Shown here piece by piece: positions 55,646-63,873 of a DNA stretch of 64,000 nucleotides. Location: contig CAVWLA010000001.1 in the NCBI GenBank assembly GCA_963755825.1, forward strand, positions 2,356,001 through 2,420,000, in the 5' to 3' direction. Position 1 is the first letter of the stretch; each line of letters opens with the position of its first letter. The notes beneath the pieces are model-generated. The model did not search any database. It had not been told where the DNA came from and saw only the letters and a program-made list of their open reading frames with translations. A program made the position numbers and the translations under genes. The stretch comes from DATBQN01 sp963755825 (GTDB lineage: Bacteria > Acidobacteriota > Thermoanaerobaculia > Multivoradales > UBA5704).

Positions 55646-55969
55646 CTCCGGCGGTCGTCCGCGATGCCGAACGCGACTCCGCACGCTAGTCACAGCCGCA
55701 GATCGCCGGCCGAGCTTGTTCGGCAGCCTCGACGTCAGCGGATAGAGCTCTGGATGATCGATCGAGTCGACGTCGAGGTCGACGTCGAGGTCCGGCCAGT
55801 AGAGATGGTTCGCCTGCGGCCGCTCGACATGGAGGATCGCTCCGACTGAGGCGTGCCTGAACCAGGGGAACTCCTCGAACGGCAGGAAGACCTCGCGATC
55901 GTCGAGCAGCATCCACAGGCCGTGACGCGAGATGTTGGTGACCTCAGCCTCCAAAGTGGCGGGGCTCAT
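55628..55969 (-). CDS. DUF2442 protein
   Basis: A 113-aa protein. The first 80 residues show the DUF2442 pattern (ISRHGLWMLLDDREVFLPFEEFPWF, then HLYWPDLDVDLDVDSIDHPE), common in toxin-antitoxin-like loci. The C-terminal 30 residues are basic and low-complexity and may be a frame run-on. It heads the decayed module on the minus strand. Confidence 0.75.
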   Translation of the reverse strand: MSPATLEAEVTNISRHGLWMLLDDREVFLPFEEFPWFRHASVGAILHVERPQANHLYWPDLDVDLDVDSIDHPELYPLTSRLPNKLGRRSAAVTSVRSRVRHRGRPPEGKRPG

Positions 55970-55983
55970 GGGCCCACTCTAAC

Positions 55984-56018
55984 TCGTGCCGCCGCGCCCG
56001 GCAGGCGCGGCGGCACGA
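55984..56018 (-). terminator. Strong hairpin downstream of glnA
   Basis: A perfect 15-bp stem (55984-55998 with 56004-56018, loop 5) lies 10 bases beyond the glnA stop on the minus strand. It also separates glnA from the DUF2442 module. Confidence 0.75.
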
Positions 56019-56028
56019 GAGGTCGCTC

Positions 56029-57357
56029 CTAGTACTCGCCGAGATAGCGGTCCTGCTCCCAGGGGTGGACGTGCGAGATGTACTCCTCCCACTCCTGGCG
56101 CTTGGCGCGCAGGTAGTGCTCGAGGATGTGGTCGCCCAGGGCGTCCTTGACGACCGCGTCGCGCTCCAGCTCGTCGAGCGCCGCCCAGAGGTTCGGCGGC
56201 AGCTGGCCGACCTTCAGGCGCCGCTTCTCGCGCTGGCTCATGGTGAAGATGTTCTTGTTGACCGGCTCGCCGGGATCGATCTGGCGCTCGAGGCCGTCGA
56301 GGCCGGCCGCCATCATCACCGCGAGGGCGAGATAGGGGTTGCAGGAGGGGTCCGGCATGCGCACCTCGCAGCGCGTCGACATGCCGCGCTTGGCCGGCAC
56401 GCGGACGAGCGGGCTGCGGTTCTTCTCCGACCAGGCGATGTTGATCGGCGCCTCGTAGCCCGGCACCAGCCGCTTGTAGGAGTTGACCAGCGGATTGGTG
56501 ACCGCGGCGAAGCCCGGCGCGTGCTCGAGGATGCCGCCGATGTAGTGGAGGGCGGTCGAGGAGAGCTCCCAGCGCGCCTTGGGGTCGTGGAAGGAGTTCT
56601 TGCCCTTGCCGTCGAGCAGGCTCTGGTGGACGTGCATCCCCGAGCCGTTGACGCCGAAGATCGGCTTCGGCATGAAGGTCGCGTGGAGGCCGTGGTCCAT
56701 CGCCACCTTCTTGACCACGAAGCGGAAGGTGGTGACGTTGTCCGCGGTGTGCACCGCCGGGGCGTACTTGAAGTCGATCTCGTGCTGGCCGGGCGCCACC
56801 TCGTGGTGCGCCGCCTCGACCTCGAAGCCCATCGCCTCGAGGACGATGACGATGTCGCGCCGGCACTCCTCACCGCGGTCGACCGGCGTCAGGTCGAAGT
56901 AGCCGCCGACGTCGTGGGTCTCGAGCTTGACGTTCCCCGCCGCGTCCTTCTGGAAGAGGAAGAACTCCGCCTCGGGGCCGGCGACCATCGTGTAGCCGAG
57001 CTTCTTGGCGCGCTCGACCTGGCGCTTGAGGGTCATCCGCGGGCAGCCGGGGAACGGCGTCTCGTCGGGCAGGTAGATGTCGCAGATCATCCGCGCCACC
57101 TTCGAGCCGTCGGTGGTCTTCCAGGGGTTGACGCGGAAGGTCTCGAGGTCGGGGACGAGCAGCATGTCCGACTCCTCGATGCGGGTGAAGCCCTCGATCG
57201 ACGAGCCGTCGAAGAGGATCTGACCGTCGAGCGCCTTCTCGAACTGGCTGCGCGGGATCTCGACGTTCTTGATGACGCCGAGGATGTCGGTGAACTGCAG
57301 GCGGAGGAAGCGGACGCTCTCTTCGTCGGCGATGCGCAGGATCTCTTCTCTCTTCAC
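56029..57357 (-). CDS. glnA: Glutamine synthetase type I
   Basis: A 442-aa enzyme that makes glutamine from glutamate, ammonia and ATP. Key segments are ILFDGSSIEGF, VAGPEAEFFLF, the metal-binding HHEVAPGQHEIDFKYAPA, the ATP region GVNGSGMHVHQSL, and RVPAKRGMSTRCEVRMPDPSCNPYLA. Its length and lack of a beta-type adenylylation insertion fit the GSI-alpha subtype, so regulation by adenylylation is unlikely. A GTG at 57357 with GAGGAGA upstream is the chosen start. Confidence 0.95.
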   Translation of the reverse strand: MKREEILRIADEESVRFLRLQFTDILGVIKNVEIPRSQFEKALDGQILFDGSSIEGFTRIEESDMLLVPDLETFRVNPWKTTDGSKVARMICDIYLPDETPFPGCPRMTLKRQVERAKKLGYTMVAGPEAEFFLFQKDAAGNVKLETHDVGGYFDLTPVDRGEECRRDIVIVLEAMGFEVEAAHHEVAPGQHEIDFKYAPAVHTADNVTTFRFVVKKVAMDHGLHATFMPKPIFGVNGSGMHVHQSLLDGKGKNSFHDPKARWELSSTALHYIGGILEHAPGFAAVTNPLVNSYKRLVPGYEAPINIAWSEKNRSPLVRVPAKRGMSTRCEVRMPDPSCNPYLALAVMMAAGLDGLERQIDPGEPVNKNIFTMSQREKRRLKVGQLPPNLWAALDELERDAVVKDALGDHILEHYLRAKRQEWEEYISHVHPWEQDRYLGEY

Positions 57358-57386
57358 AGTGTCTCCTCGAACGCGTCGTTTGAACC

Positions 57387-57433
57387 ATCCTAGAAGATCA
57401 ATCGGCCGCGAGCAAGGGGCAATTTTGCAAAAT
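57387..57433 (-). promoter_or_regulatory. glnA promoter region with palindrome
   Basis: On the minus strand, TTGCTC (57410-57415) and TAGGAT (57387-57392) are separated by 17 bases. Just upstream is the perfect 12-base palindrome ATTTTGCAAAAT (57422-57433), a candidate regulator site for nitrogen control. Confidence 0.5.
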
Positions 57434-57556
57434 GATTCGCCGAAGTGGCCGGTTCTGCACACTTCCTAGTGCACTGAGAACGGAGCGGCGCGCCCTCGAC
57501 GGGGCGCCCGCTGTGCTACCATTCGCCCGCTTTCAGCCACCGGGGAGAGACGAACG

Positions 57557-57904
57557 ATGGAAGGACAGGCGTTGAAGCAGCCCCGTTTCAAGCTGCCCGA
57601 TTGGAGAGCGATCACCCGCCCGAAGCGCTGGGACTGGATCGCCGCGGCGGTCTTCGCCGTCGGCATCGTCCTCATCGCCGGCAATCTCGCCGTGGCGCAG
57701 AAGAAGCCGATCGGCGAGCCGTTCCCGAGCGGCGCCACCAGCCTCTTCGTCTTCACCCAGCTCGCCGTCTCCCTCCTCGGCCTCATGCTCCTCGGCAAGA
57801 CCGCCAAGGAGGGGACCGGCTGGGGCAACCTCTTCTCGCTCCTCGCCATGCTCGTCGGCATGAGCGGAGTGCTCCTCGCCGCCGCGCTGTGGGCCGCCGC
57901 CTGA
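57557..57904 (+). CDS. Small integral membrane protein, 115 aa
   Basis: A small protein with three hydrophobic helices (DWIAAAVFAVGIVLIAG, SLFVFTQLAVSLLGLML, FSLLAMLVGMSGVLLAAAL) after a short basic-aromatic N-terminus. GGGGAGAG precedes the ATG. It is not a recognised family. It lies before the TVP38 gene, with a 114-base gap. Confidence 0.75.
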   Translation: MEGQALKQPRFKLPDWRAITRPKRWDWIAAAVFAVGIVLIAGNLAVAQKKPIGEPFPSGATSLFVFTQLAVSLLGLMLLGKTAKEGTGWGNLFSLLAMLVGMSGVLLAAALWAAA

Positions 57905-58018
57905 TCATCGCCCGATCCGTCTCCAGCGCCGCGCCGTAGGGTCTCCAGGGGGCCGCACACCCGGCCCGCCGTTCGCCTCGCGGCCGCCGGCCGCCCGGCG
58001 GCAGAAAAGAGCGCACGG

Positions 58019-58807
58019 TTGCCAGCCGCCGAGACCGCCGGACCCGCCCCCAGCAGCTCTCAAAGAGGCGGCCGGCCGTGGGGCCGCATCGCCCTCTACG
58101 CCCTTGCCGGGATCGCCGGCATCGTTCTCCTCGTCTTCCTCGGCAGGGCTCTCGGCGGCTACGTGCCGCGCTTCGCGGAGTGGGTCGCCGGGCTCGGCGT
58201 CTGGGGGCCGATCGCCTTCATCGCCGGCTACATGGTGGCGACCGTCGCCTTCGTGCCGGGCGTCGTGCTGACGCTCGCCGCCGGCGCCCTCTTCGGCCTC
58301 GTCAGGGGGACGATCTACACGCTGGCCGGCGCCACGCTCGGCGCCACGGCCGCCTTCCTCGTCGCGCGCTATCTGGCGCGGGCGCCGATCGAGAAGAAGA
58401 TCGCCGGCAACCCGCGCTTCCAGGCGATCGACCGCGCGGTCTCCGGCGAGGGGTGGAAGATCGTCGCGCTGCTGCGGCTGTCGCCGGTCTTCCCGTTCAA
58501 CCTGCTCAACTACGCCCTCGGCCTCACCAAGGTCCGCTTCCTCGACTACCTGCTCGCCTCGATCGCCATGCTGCCGGGGACTCTCCTCTACGTCTACTAC
58601 GGCAAGGCGGCCGGGAGCCTCGCCGGAGCGGCGGCCGGCCGCTACCCGAAGGGGACCGGCTACTGGGTGTCGCTCGGCATCGGCCTGCTGGCGACCGTCG
58701 CCGTCACTGCCTTCATCACCCGCCTGGCGGGCCGGGCTCTCCGCCAGCAGATCGACGAGCCGGCGGTACCGGCCGGCACCGCCGCGAAAGACGAGACCGA
58801 TGGCTGA
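58019..58807 (+). CDS. TVP38/TMEM64 (VTT domain) membrane protein
   Basis: A 262-aa DedA-related membrane protein with about six hydrophobic segments. The VTT core is visible: FVPGVVLTLAAGALFGLVRG, GATLGATAAFLVARYLAR, LLRLSPVFPFNLLNYALGL. The start is a TTG at 58019, which is uncertain, because no ATG exists near the domain start. It overlaps the next reductase gene by 8 bases. Family members are linked to lipid scrambling, membrane homeostasis or selenium/metal responses. Confidence 0.85.
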   Translation: MPAAETAGPAPSSSQRGGRPWGRIALYALAGIAGIVLLVFLGRALGGYVPRFAEWVAGLGVWGPIAFIAGYMVATVAFVPGVVLTLAAGALFGLVRGTIYTLAGATLGATAAFLVARYLARAPIEKKIAGNPRFQAIDRAVSGEGWKIVALLRLSPVFPFNLLNYALGLTKVRFLDYLLASIAMLPGTLLYVYYGKAAGSLAGAAAGRYPKGTGYWVSLGIGLLATVAVTAFITRLAGRALRQQIDEPAVPAGTAAKDETDG

Positions 58808-60365
58808 GCGGGAGGGCGGCCTGCCGCCGATCCATCCGGTGGAGCCGGACGACGAGCACAACCGGCGGCTGATCGAGAATCTCCATCCGCCCGGCTGGCG
58901 CAATCCGGCGCCGCGGCCGCGCTATCACCTCGTCGTGATCGGCGCCGGCACCGCCGGGCTGGTCTCGGCCGCCGGCGCCGCGGGGCTCGGCGCCCGCGTG
59001 GCGCTCATCGAGCGCAACCTGATGGGCGGCGACTGCCTGAACGTCGGCTGCGTCCCCTCGAAGGCGGTGATCCGCGCCGCCCGCGCCTGGCACCAGGCAA
59101 GGACCGGCGGCCGCTTCGGCGCGCCGGCGCCGGCGTCCGCTGGAGCCGATGCCGCGGGCGACTTCGCTGCCGCCATGGAGCGCATGCGGCGCCTGCGCGC
59201 CGGCATCAGCGCCCACGACGGCGCCCGCCGCTTCGCGGACCTCGGCGTCGATGTCTTCCTCGGCGACGGCCGCTTCGTCTCGCCGCGCGAGATCGAGGTC
59301 GGCGGCGCGCTCCTGCGCTTCCGCCGCGCCGTGGTGGCGACCGGCGCCCGCGCCGCGGTGCCGCCGATCCCCGGCCTCGAGGCGATCGGCTATCTCACCA
59401 ACGAGACCTTCTTCGGCTTGACCGCGCTGCCGCCGCGGCTCACCGTCCTCGGCGGCGGGCCGATCTGCTGCGAGATGGCGCAGGCCTTCGCCCGCTTCGG
59501 CAGCCGGGTGACGGTGGTGAGCAAGGACCCCCGCCTGCTGCCGCGCGAGGATGCCGACGCGGCGGCCATCGTGCAGCGCGCCATGGCCGCCGACGGCGTC
59601 GAGATGATCTTCAGCGCCAAGGCGGTCGCCGCGCGGCGGGACGACGGCGGCAGGGTGCTGGTCGTCGAGAGCGGCGGCGCCCGGCGCGAGGTCGTGGGCG
59701 ACGAGATCCTCGTCGCCGCCGGGCGGCTGCCGAACGTCGACGGGCTGGGGCTCGACGCCGCCGGCGTGCGCTACGGGAAAGAAGGAGTCGAGGTCGACGA
59801 CCGCCTGCGGACGAGCAACCCGCGGGTCTTCGCCTGCGGCGACGTCGCCTCGCGGCACCGCTTCACTCACATCGCCGACGCCCAGGCGCGGATCGTCATC
59901 CAGAACGCCCTCTTCTCCGCCGGGCCGCTCCGCGGCAGCGCGCGGGCGAGCGCCCTGGTGGTGCCGTGGTGCACCTTCACCTCGCCGGAGGTCGCCCACG
60001 TCGGCATGTACCCGGCGGAGGCCGAGGCGAAGGGCCTCGCGGTCGAGACCGTCGAGGTGCCGCTCGCCGAGGTCGATCGCGCCATCCTCGACGGCGAGGA
60101 CGAGGGCTTCCTCCGCGTGCACCTGAAGAAGGGGACGGACGAGATCCTCGGCGCCACGCTGGTCGCCGACCACGCCGGCGACATGCTCCCCGAGCTCTGC
60201 CTGGCGATGACGAAGAAGATCGGCCTCGGCTCGATCGCCGCCGTCATCCACCCCTACCCCACCCAGGCCGAGGTCATCAAGAAAGCCGCCGACGCCTGGC
60301 GCCGCGGCAAGCTGACCCCGACGGTCAAGAAGCTCTTCGGCTGGTGGTTCCGGGCGACGGGATAG
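58800..60365 (+). CDS. FAD-dependent disulfide reductase of the mercuric-reductase-like class
   Basis: A 521-aa flavoprotein. It has the FAD motif VVIGAGTAGLVSAAGAA, the redox disulfide GGDCLNVGCVPSKA, the NAD motif VLGGGPICCEMAQAFARFG, the second FAD motif VFACGDVA, and a C-terminal dimerisation domain with the active-site HPYPTQAE (His-Glu pair replaced by His-Pro-Tyr-Pro-Thr-x-Ala-Glu pattern typical of the class). Lack of an N-terminal HMA domain and of the C-terminal Cys pair argues against true mercury reduction. Overlap with a TVP38 gene is a known pairing. Confidence 0.85.
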   Translation: MAEREGGLPPIHPVEPDDEHNRRLIENLHPPGWRNPAPRPRYHLVVIGAGTAGLVSAAGAAGLGARVALIERNLMGGDCLNVGCVPSKAVIRAARAWHQARTGGRFGAPAPASAGADAAGDFAAAMERMRRLRAGISAHDGARRFADLGVDVFLGDGRFVSPREIEVGGALLRFRRAVVATGARAAVPPIPGLEAIGYLTNETFFGLTALPPRLTVLGGGPICCEMAQAFARFGSRVTVVSKDPRLLPREDADAAAIVQRAMAADGVEMIFSAKAVAARRDDGGRVLVVESGGARREVVGDEILVAAGRLPNVDGLGLDAAGVRYGKEGVEVDDRLRTSNPRVFACGDVASRHRFTHIADAQARIVIQNALFSAGPLRGSARASALVVPWCTFTSPEVAHVGMYPAEAEAKGLAVETVEVPLAEVDRAILDGEDEGFLRVHLKKGTDEILGATLVADHAGDMLPELCLAMTKKIGLGSIAAVIHPYPTQAEVIKKAADAWRRGKLTPTVKKLFGWWFRATG

Positions 60366-60582
60366 GACCGGGATCGCGGTTCGGCCATCCCGCCGGCCGG
60401 CAGTGGACGCGGCGCGCTCGTCAGCCGCCGCTCCAGCCGGAAGCCGACGAGGTGAGATTTCCCGCTTCCGGACGGGACGGCAGCGGAAGAAGCGAGGTCT
60501 TCCCGTTCCACGCCGTGCGGCGAGCGGGGAACTCGGGCTGGACGCGGAAGAATCCGTTCCTTTCGCTGCCGAACCAGATCGA

Positions 60583-60607
60583 AGCGGAAGAGCTGGCGCC
60601 TTCCGCT
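60583..60607 (-). terminator. Hairpin downstream of the secreted protein
   Basis: A perfect 8-bp stem (60583-60590 with 60600-60607, loop 9) lies 20 bases beyond the minus-strand stop at 60627. No other feature is seen in 60366-60626. Confidence 0.45.
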
Positions 60608-60626
60608 AACCGCCTTGCACGATCCC

Positions 60627-61976
60627 TCAATACGCCGAAAGGCCCTGCAAGAAGTGATTCGGCGCGCAGGCGCTGTCGAGCCGGAAGGCGTCGACGGCGG
60701 TCGAGAACCGCCCGGCGGCCGACTGCACGGCGATCACCCAGCCCTGCGCGGCCAGCGGATCGCTCGCCGGCCCCTGGGCCTGCGGAGACGGCTGAAAGCC
60801 CGTCCAGAGGTTGAGATCGGCGAAGAGCCAGCCGAAGTCGAAGGGCACCGGCAACGCGGCGCTGTCGACCTGCGTGCGCTGCGCCGCCGCGGGGAAGGCC
60901 AGGAACGGGAACGGCGGGGGCTCCTCGGGGATGGGGAAGGAGATCGGAATGGCCGGATGCTCCTCCTCGTCGAAGACGCCGATCGCCTCCTGCGCGAAGG
61001 GATACCAGGGGAGGCCGAGGTTGCTCGCCGCGGCACAGGGGAAGGGCGCTTGGACGACCTTGGTGTCGCGCCAGACGATGAGGTCGACGTGGCCAGAGAA
61101 GGCGCCGCTGGCGGCGAACTGCGACGCAAAGTTGGTCGCCAACGGCTCGCGGTGGTCGCTCCCATCCCAGCCGACGTAGCGGCCATAGAAGGTGTAGCGG
61201 CCGGGCTGCGCGATGGACGGCGAGGAGCTGGCCTCGATCGAGACCATGTTCGAGCCCTGGGCGACGTCGTGCGCGGCGTCGACGATGTACCAGGTCCCCC
61301 ACAGCACGTTCTGGTCGGTCGCGTCGCCGCCGAAGTAGCCGGCGTCTCCCGGCGAGCGCAGGGTGCAGTTGTTCACCGTGTCGACGGTGATGTAGCCGCG
61401 GGCGACGCGGTCTCCGAGATTGCGGCCGAGGCAGAGACCGCCGGCCAACGCCGACGGCCGGCCGGTGAGCGCCGCCTGGGCGTGCGCCAGCTCGGGCGCC
61501 GAGAGCGGCGGCGGCGGCAGGCGGCCGCCGCAGCTCGCGAAGTTGATGTCCTGCGAGTAAGGCCCCTTGGGGCTCACGTCATCGCCGGGATCCTGGCCGG
61601 CGGTCGCCGTCTGCACCGTGCCGCCATAGGCCAGGAGGTCGCGGAGGTTGAAGGTCTGCACGTCGTAGCCGGTCAGGTAGAGGTTGAAGGAGAGGACCGG
61701 CACCGCGAGGTCGGACCACAGGACCGCGTGCGCGAGGACCGCCGTCGCCGAGGCGTTGTTGACCGAGAAGACGGTGGTGAGGCCGTTCGGGTTGTCGAGG
61801 TCGATCTCGAAATAGGGGAGGAGGAGCGTCGCGCCGGGGACGGAGTCGACGGTGCAGACGGTCGCCGCCGCCGGAGCGGCGGGCAGGATCAGCCCGGCGA
61901 GGACGGCGCCGGCGAGCGTCGAGCGGCAGGCGGCAAGAAACGTGCGGACGAGCGAGGACGGCGGCCTCTCGTGCAT
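60627..61976 (-). CDS. Secreted protein of unknown function, 449 aa
   Basis: The ATG at 61976 has AAAGGAGC upstream and begins an exported N-terminus (TLAGAVLAGLILPAAPAAA). Conserved-looking pieces are LLLPYFEIDLDNPNGLTT, VLWSDLAVPVLSFNLYLTGYDV, TVDTVNNCTLRSPGDAGYF and VLWGTWYIVDAAHD. The protein is beta-rich with few cysteines. It resembles a family of exported acidobacterial/deltaproteobacterial proteins of unknown role. Confidence 0.8.
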   Translation of the reverse strand: MHERPPSSLVRTFLAACRSTLAGAVLAGLILPAAPAAATVCTVDSVPGATLLLPYFEIDLDNPNGLTTVFSVNNASATAVLAHAVLWSDLAVPVLSFNLYLTGYDVQTFNLRDLLAYGGTVQTATAGQDPGDDVSPKGPYSQDINFASCGGRLPPPPLSAPELAHAQAALTGRPSALAGGLCLGRNLGDRVARGYITVDTVNNCTLRSPGDAGYFGGDATDQNVLWGTWYIVDAAHDVAQGSNMVSIEASSSPSIAQPGRYTFYGRYVGWDGSDHREPLATNFASQFAASGAFSGHVDLIVWRDTKVVQAPFPCAAASNLGLPWYPFAQEAIGVFDEEEHPAIPISFPIPEEPPPFPFLAFPAAAQRTQVDSAALPVPFDFGWLFADLNLWTGFQPSPQAQGPASDPLAAQGWVIAVQSAAGRFSTAVDAFRLDSACAPNHFLQGLSAY

Positions 61977-62160
61977 CGTTTGCTCCTTTCGGGGGCTGTC
62001 TGACAAATATGCTGTCACGGCATCGAAACGCCGTCAACCGTCGCGCCAGCGGGAACGCGCGCGGCGGGAGGCCATCCCGAGCCCTGGCGGGCTTGCGGTC
62101 GAGGGTGGAGAGCCTGGGGAGAGAAGTGAAGAGCCCGCGGCCAGCCGGCTCGTCAGATTG

Positions 62161-63096
62161 TCAGCCGATGCCGTCGGTGCCGGCGCCGCAGATGAGGGGC
62201 GCCGCGGTGTCGCCGGGGGCGAGCTGGACCTTGCCGGTGCGCAGCGCCGCCACCGCCGCGGCGCCGGAGAGCTCGGCGGCGATGCCGAGCTCGAACCAGA
62301 GCCAGCGCGCCGCCTCGCGCATCTCCTCGTCGGAGACGAGGACGATCTCGTCGACCCGCTCGCGGATGATCTCGAAGTTGATCGCGGCGGTGGTCTTGGT
62401 GGCGAGGGTGTTGGCGGCGGTGTTGACCTCCGGCAGCTCGATGATCCGCCCGGCGCGGATGCTCTCGTAGAGGGTCGGCGCGCCGGTCGGCTCGACGCCG
62501 ATCACCCGGATCTTCGGATCGAGCCCCTTCGCCGCCGTCGCCACGCCGGCGATGAGGCCGCCGCCGCCGATGGCGGCGAGGACGACGTTGACCTCCGGCG
62601 CCTGCTCGAAGATCTCCAGCGCCAGCGTCCCCTGGCCGGCGATCACCGCCGCGTCGGCGAAGGGATGGATGTAGGCGAGCCCGCGCTCGCGGGCGAAGTC
62701 CTGGGCGGCGCGGTCGGCCTCGTCCCAGACGCTCCCCTCGCGCACCACCGTGGCGCCCCAGGCGCGGGTCTTCTCGGCCTTGGCCTCCGGGGCGCTGGTG
62801 GGGAGAAAGATGGTCGCCGGCACCTTTGCCATCCAGCCGGCATAGGCGACGCCCAAGCCGTGGCTGCCGCCGGAGGCGGTCGCCAGGCCGCGCAGGTCCG
62901 GGCCGGAGAGCGAGAGGAGCTTGTTGGTGGCGCCGCGCGCCTTGAAGGAGCCGGTGACCTGCAGCGACTCGAGCTTGAAGACCGCCTGGCCGGCGCGGCC
63001 GGGCGCCAGCAGGGGGCCGGGGCGGACGAGCGGCGTCTCGCGGACGTGCTCGCGGATCCGCTCGCGGGCGGCGCGGATGTCCTCCAGGCCGAGCAG
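62161..63096 (-). CDS. Threonine ammonia-lyase / serine racemase-like PLP enzyme, non-canonical start
   Basis: About 311 aa if it starts at the CTG at 63096. No ATG, GTG or TTG occurs in frame before 62856, yet the region upstream encodes the essential PLP lysine (VTGSFKARGATNK) and SGGSHGLGVAYAG, so the gene must begin earlier. The CTG has GGGGAG at 6 bases, within the end of sdhB. The PLP phosphate loop AIGGGGLIAGVA is intact. The regulatory ACT domain of IlvA is absent, so a catabolic dehydratase or racemase is likely. Confidence 0.8.
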   Translation of the reverse strand: MLGLEDIRAARERIREHVRETPLVRPGPLLAPGRAGQAVFKLESLQVTGSFKARGATNKLLSLSGPDLRGLATASGGSHGLGVAYAGWMAKVPATIFLPTSAPEAKAEKTRAWGATVVREGSVWDEADRAAQDFARERGLAYIHPFADAAVIAGQGTLALEIFEQAPEVNVVLAAIGGGGLIAGVATAAKGLDPKIRVIGVEPTGAPTLYESIRAGRIIELPEVNTAANTLATKTTAAINFEIIRERVDEIVLVSDEEMREAARWLWFELGIAAELSGAAAVAALRTGKVQLAPGDTAAPLICGAGTDGIG

Positions 63097-63099
63097 GAG

Positions 63100-63873
63100 C
63101 TACTCCCCGCCGGCGGCGGACGCCTTCCCGACGCCCGTCATCTTGGCCTTCAGGTAGTCGCGGTTCATCCGCGCGATGAAGTCGATCGAGATCTCCTTCG
63201 GGCAGACCGCCTCGCACTCGGCGTAGTTGGAGCAGGCGCCGAAGCCCTGCGCCTCCATCGCCTCGACCATGGCGACGGCGCGCGGGGCGCGCTCGGGCTG
63301 GCCCTGCGGCAGGAGGCCCAAGTGGGAGATCTTGGCCGAGGTGAAGAGCTGCGCGGCGCCGTTCGGGCACTGCGCGACGCAGGCGCCGCAGCCGATGCAG
63401 GCGGCGGCGTCGAAGGCGCGGTCGGAGAGCGGCTTGGGCACCGGGATGATGTTGGCGTCGATGGCGCTGCCGGTGGGAGCGGTGATGAAACCGCCCGCCT
63501 GCACGACGCGATCGAAGGCGCTGCGGTCGACCATCAGGTCGCGCAGCACCGGGAACGCCTTCGCCCGCCAGGGCTCCAGGCGCAGCGTGTCGCCGCTCTT
63601 GAAATGGCGCATGTGGAGCTGGCAGACGGTGGTGCCCGGCTGCGGCCCGTGCGCGATGCCGTTGATGAGGAAGCCGCAGGAGCCGCAGATGCCCTCGCGG
63701 CAGTCGTGGTCGAAGGCGATCGGCTCCTCGCCGCGCGCGCCGAGCTGCTCGTTCAAGACGTCGAGCATCTCGAGGAAGGAGCTGTGCTCGTTGACGTCCT
63801 TCACCTGGTACTCGACCAGGCGGCCCGGCTCGCCCGGGCCCGCCTGCCGCCAGACGCTTAAGGAGAGGTCCAT
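63100..63873 (-). CDS. sdhB: Succinate dehydrogenase / fumarate reductase iron-sulfur subunit
   Basis: A 257-aa protein with the 2Fe-2S cysteines in CREGICGSCGF plus a later TTVCQLH, a 4Fe-4S motif CIGCGACVAQCPN, and a 3Fe-4S-type CSNYAECEAVCPK. The long form with AFDHDCREG is like the Bacteroidetes/Campylobacter-type complexes. It conducts electrons between the flavoprotein and the membrane quinone site. Its ATG overlaps the sdhA stop by one base, and GAGGAGC lies upstream. Confidence 0.95.
   Translation of the reverse strand: MDLSLSVWRQAGPGEPGRLVEYQVKDVNEHSSFLEMLDVLNEQLGARGEEPIAFDHDCREGICGSCGFLINGIAHGPQPGTTVCQLHMRHFKSGDTLRLEPWRAKAFPVLRDLMVDRSAFDRVVQAGGFITAPTGSAIDANIIPVPKPLSDRAFDAAACIGCGACVAQCPNGAAQLFTSAKISHLGLLPQGQPERAPRAVAMVEAMEAQGFGACSNYAECEAVCPKEISIDFIARMNRDYLKAKMTGVGKASAAGGE

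Noticed and set aside
58800..60365. Mercuric reductase (merA)
   Set aside because: No HMA domain, no C-terminal vicinal cysteines and no mer genes nearby; only the common flavin disulfide reductase fold is supported.
62161..63873. SdhB-dehydratase fusion by stop-codon readthrough
   Set aside because: The stop is followed in frame by the dehydratase, but a well-spaced SD and a normal domain start favour two separate proteins.
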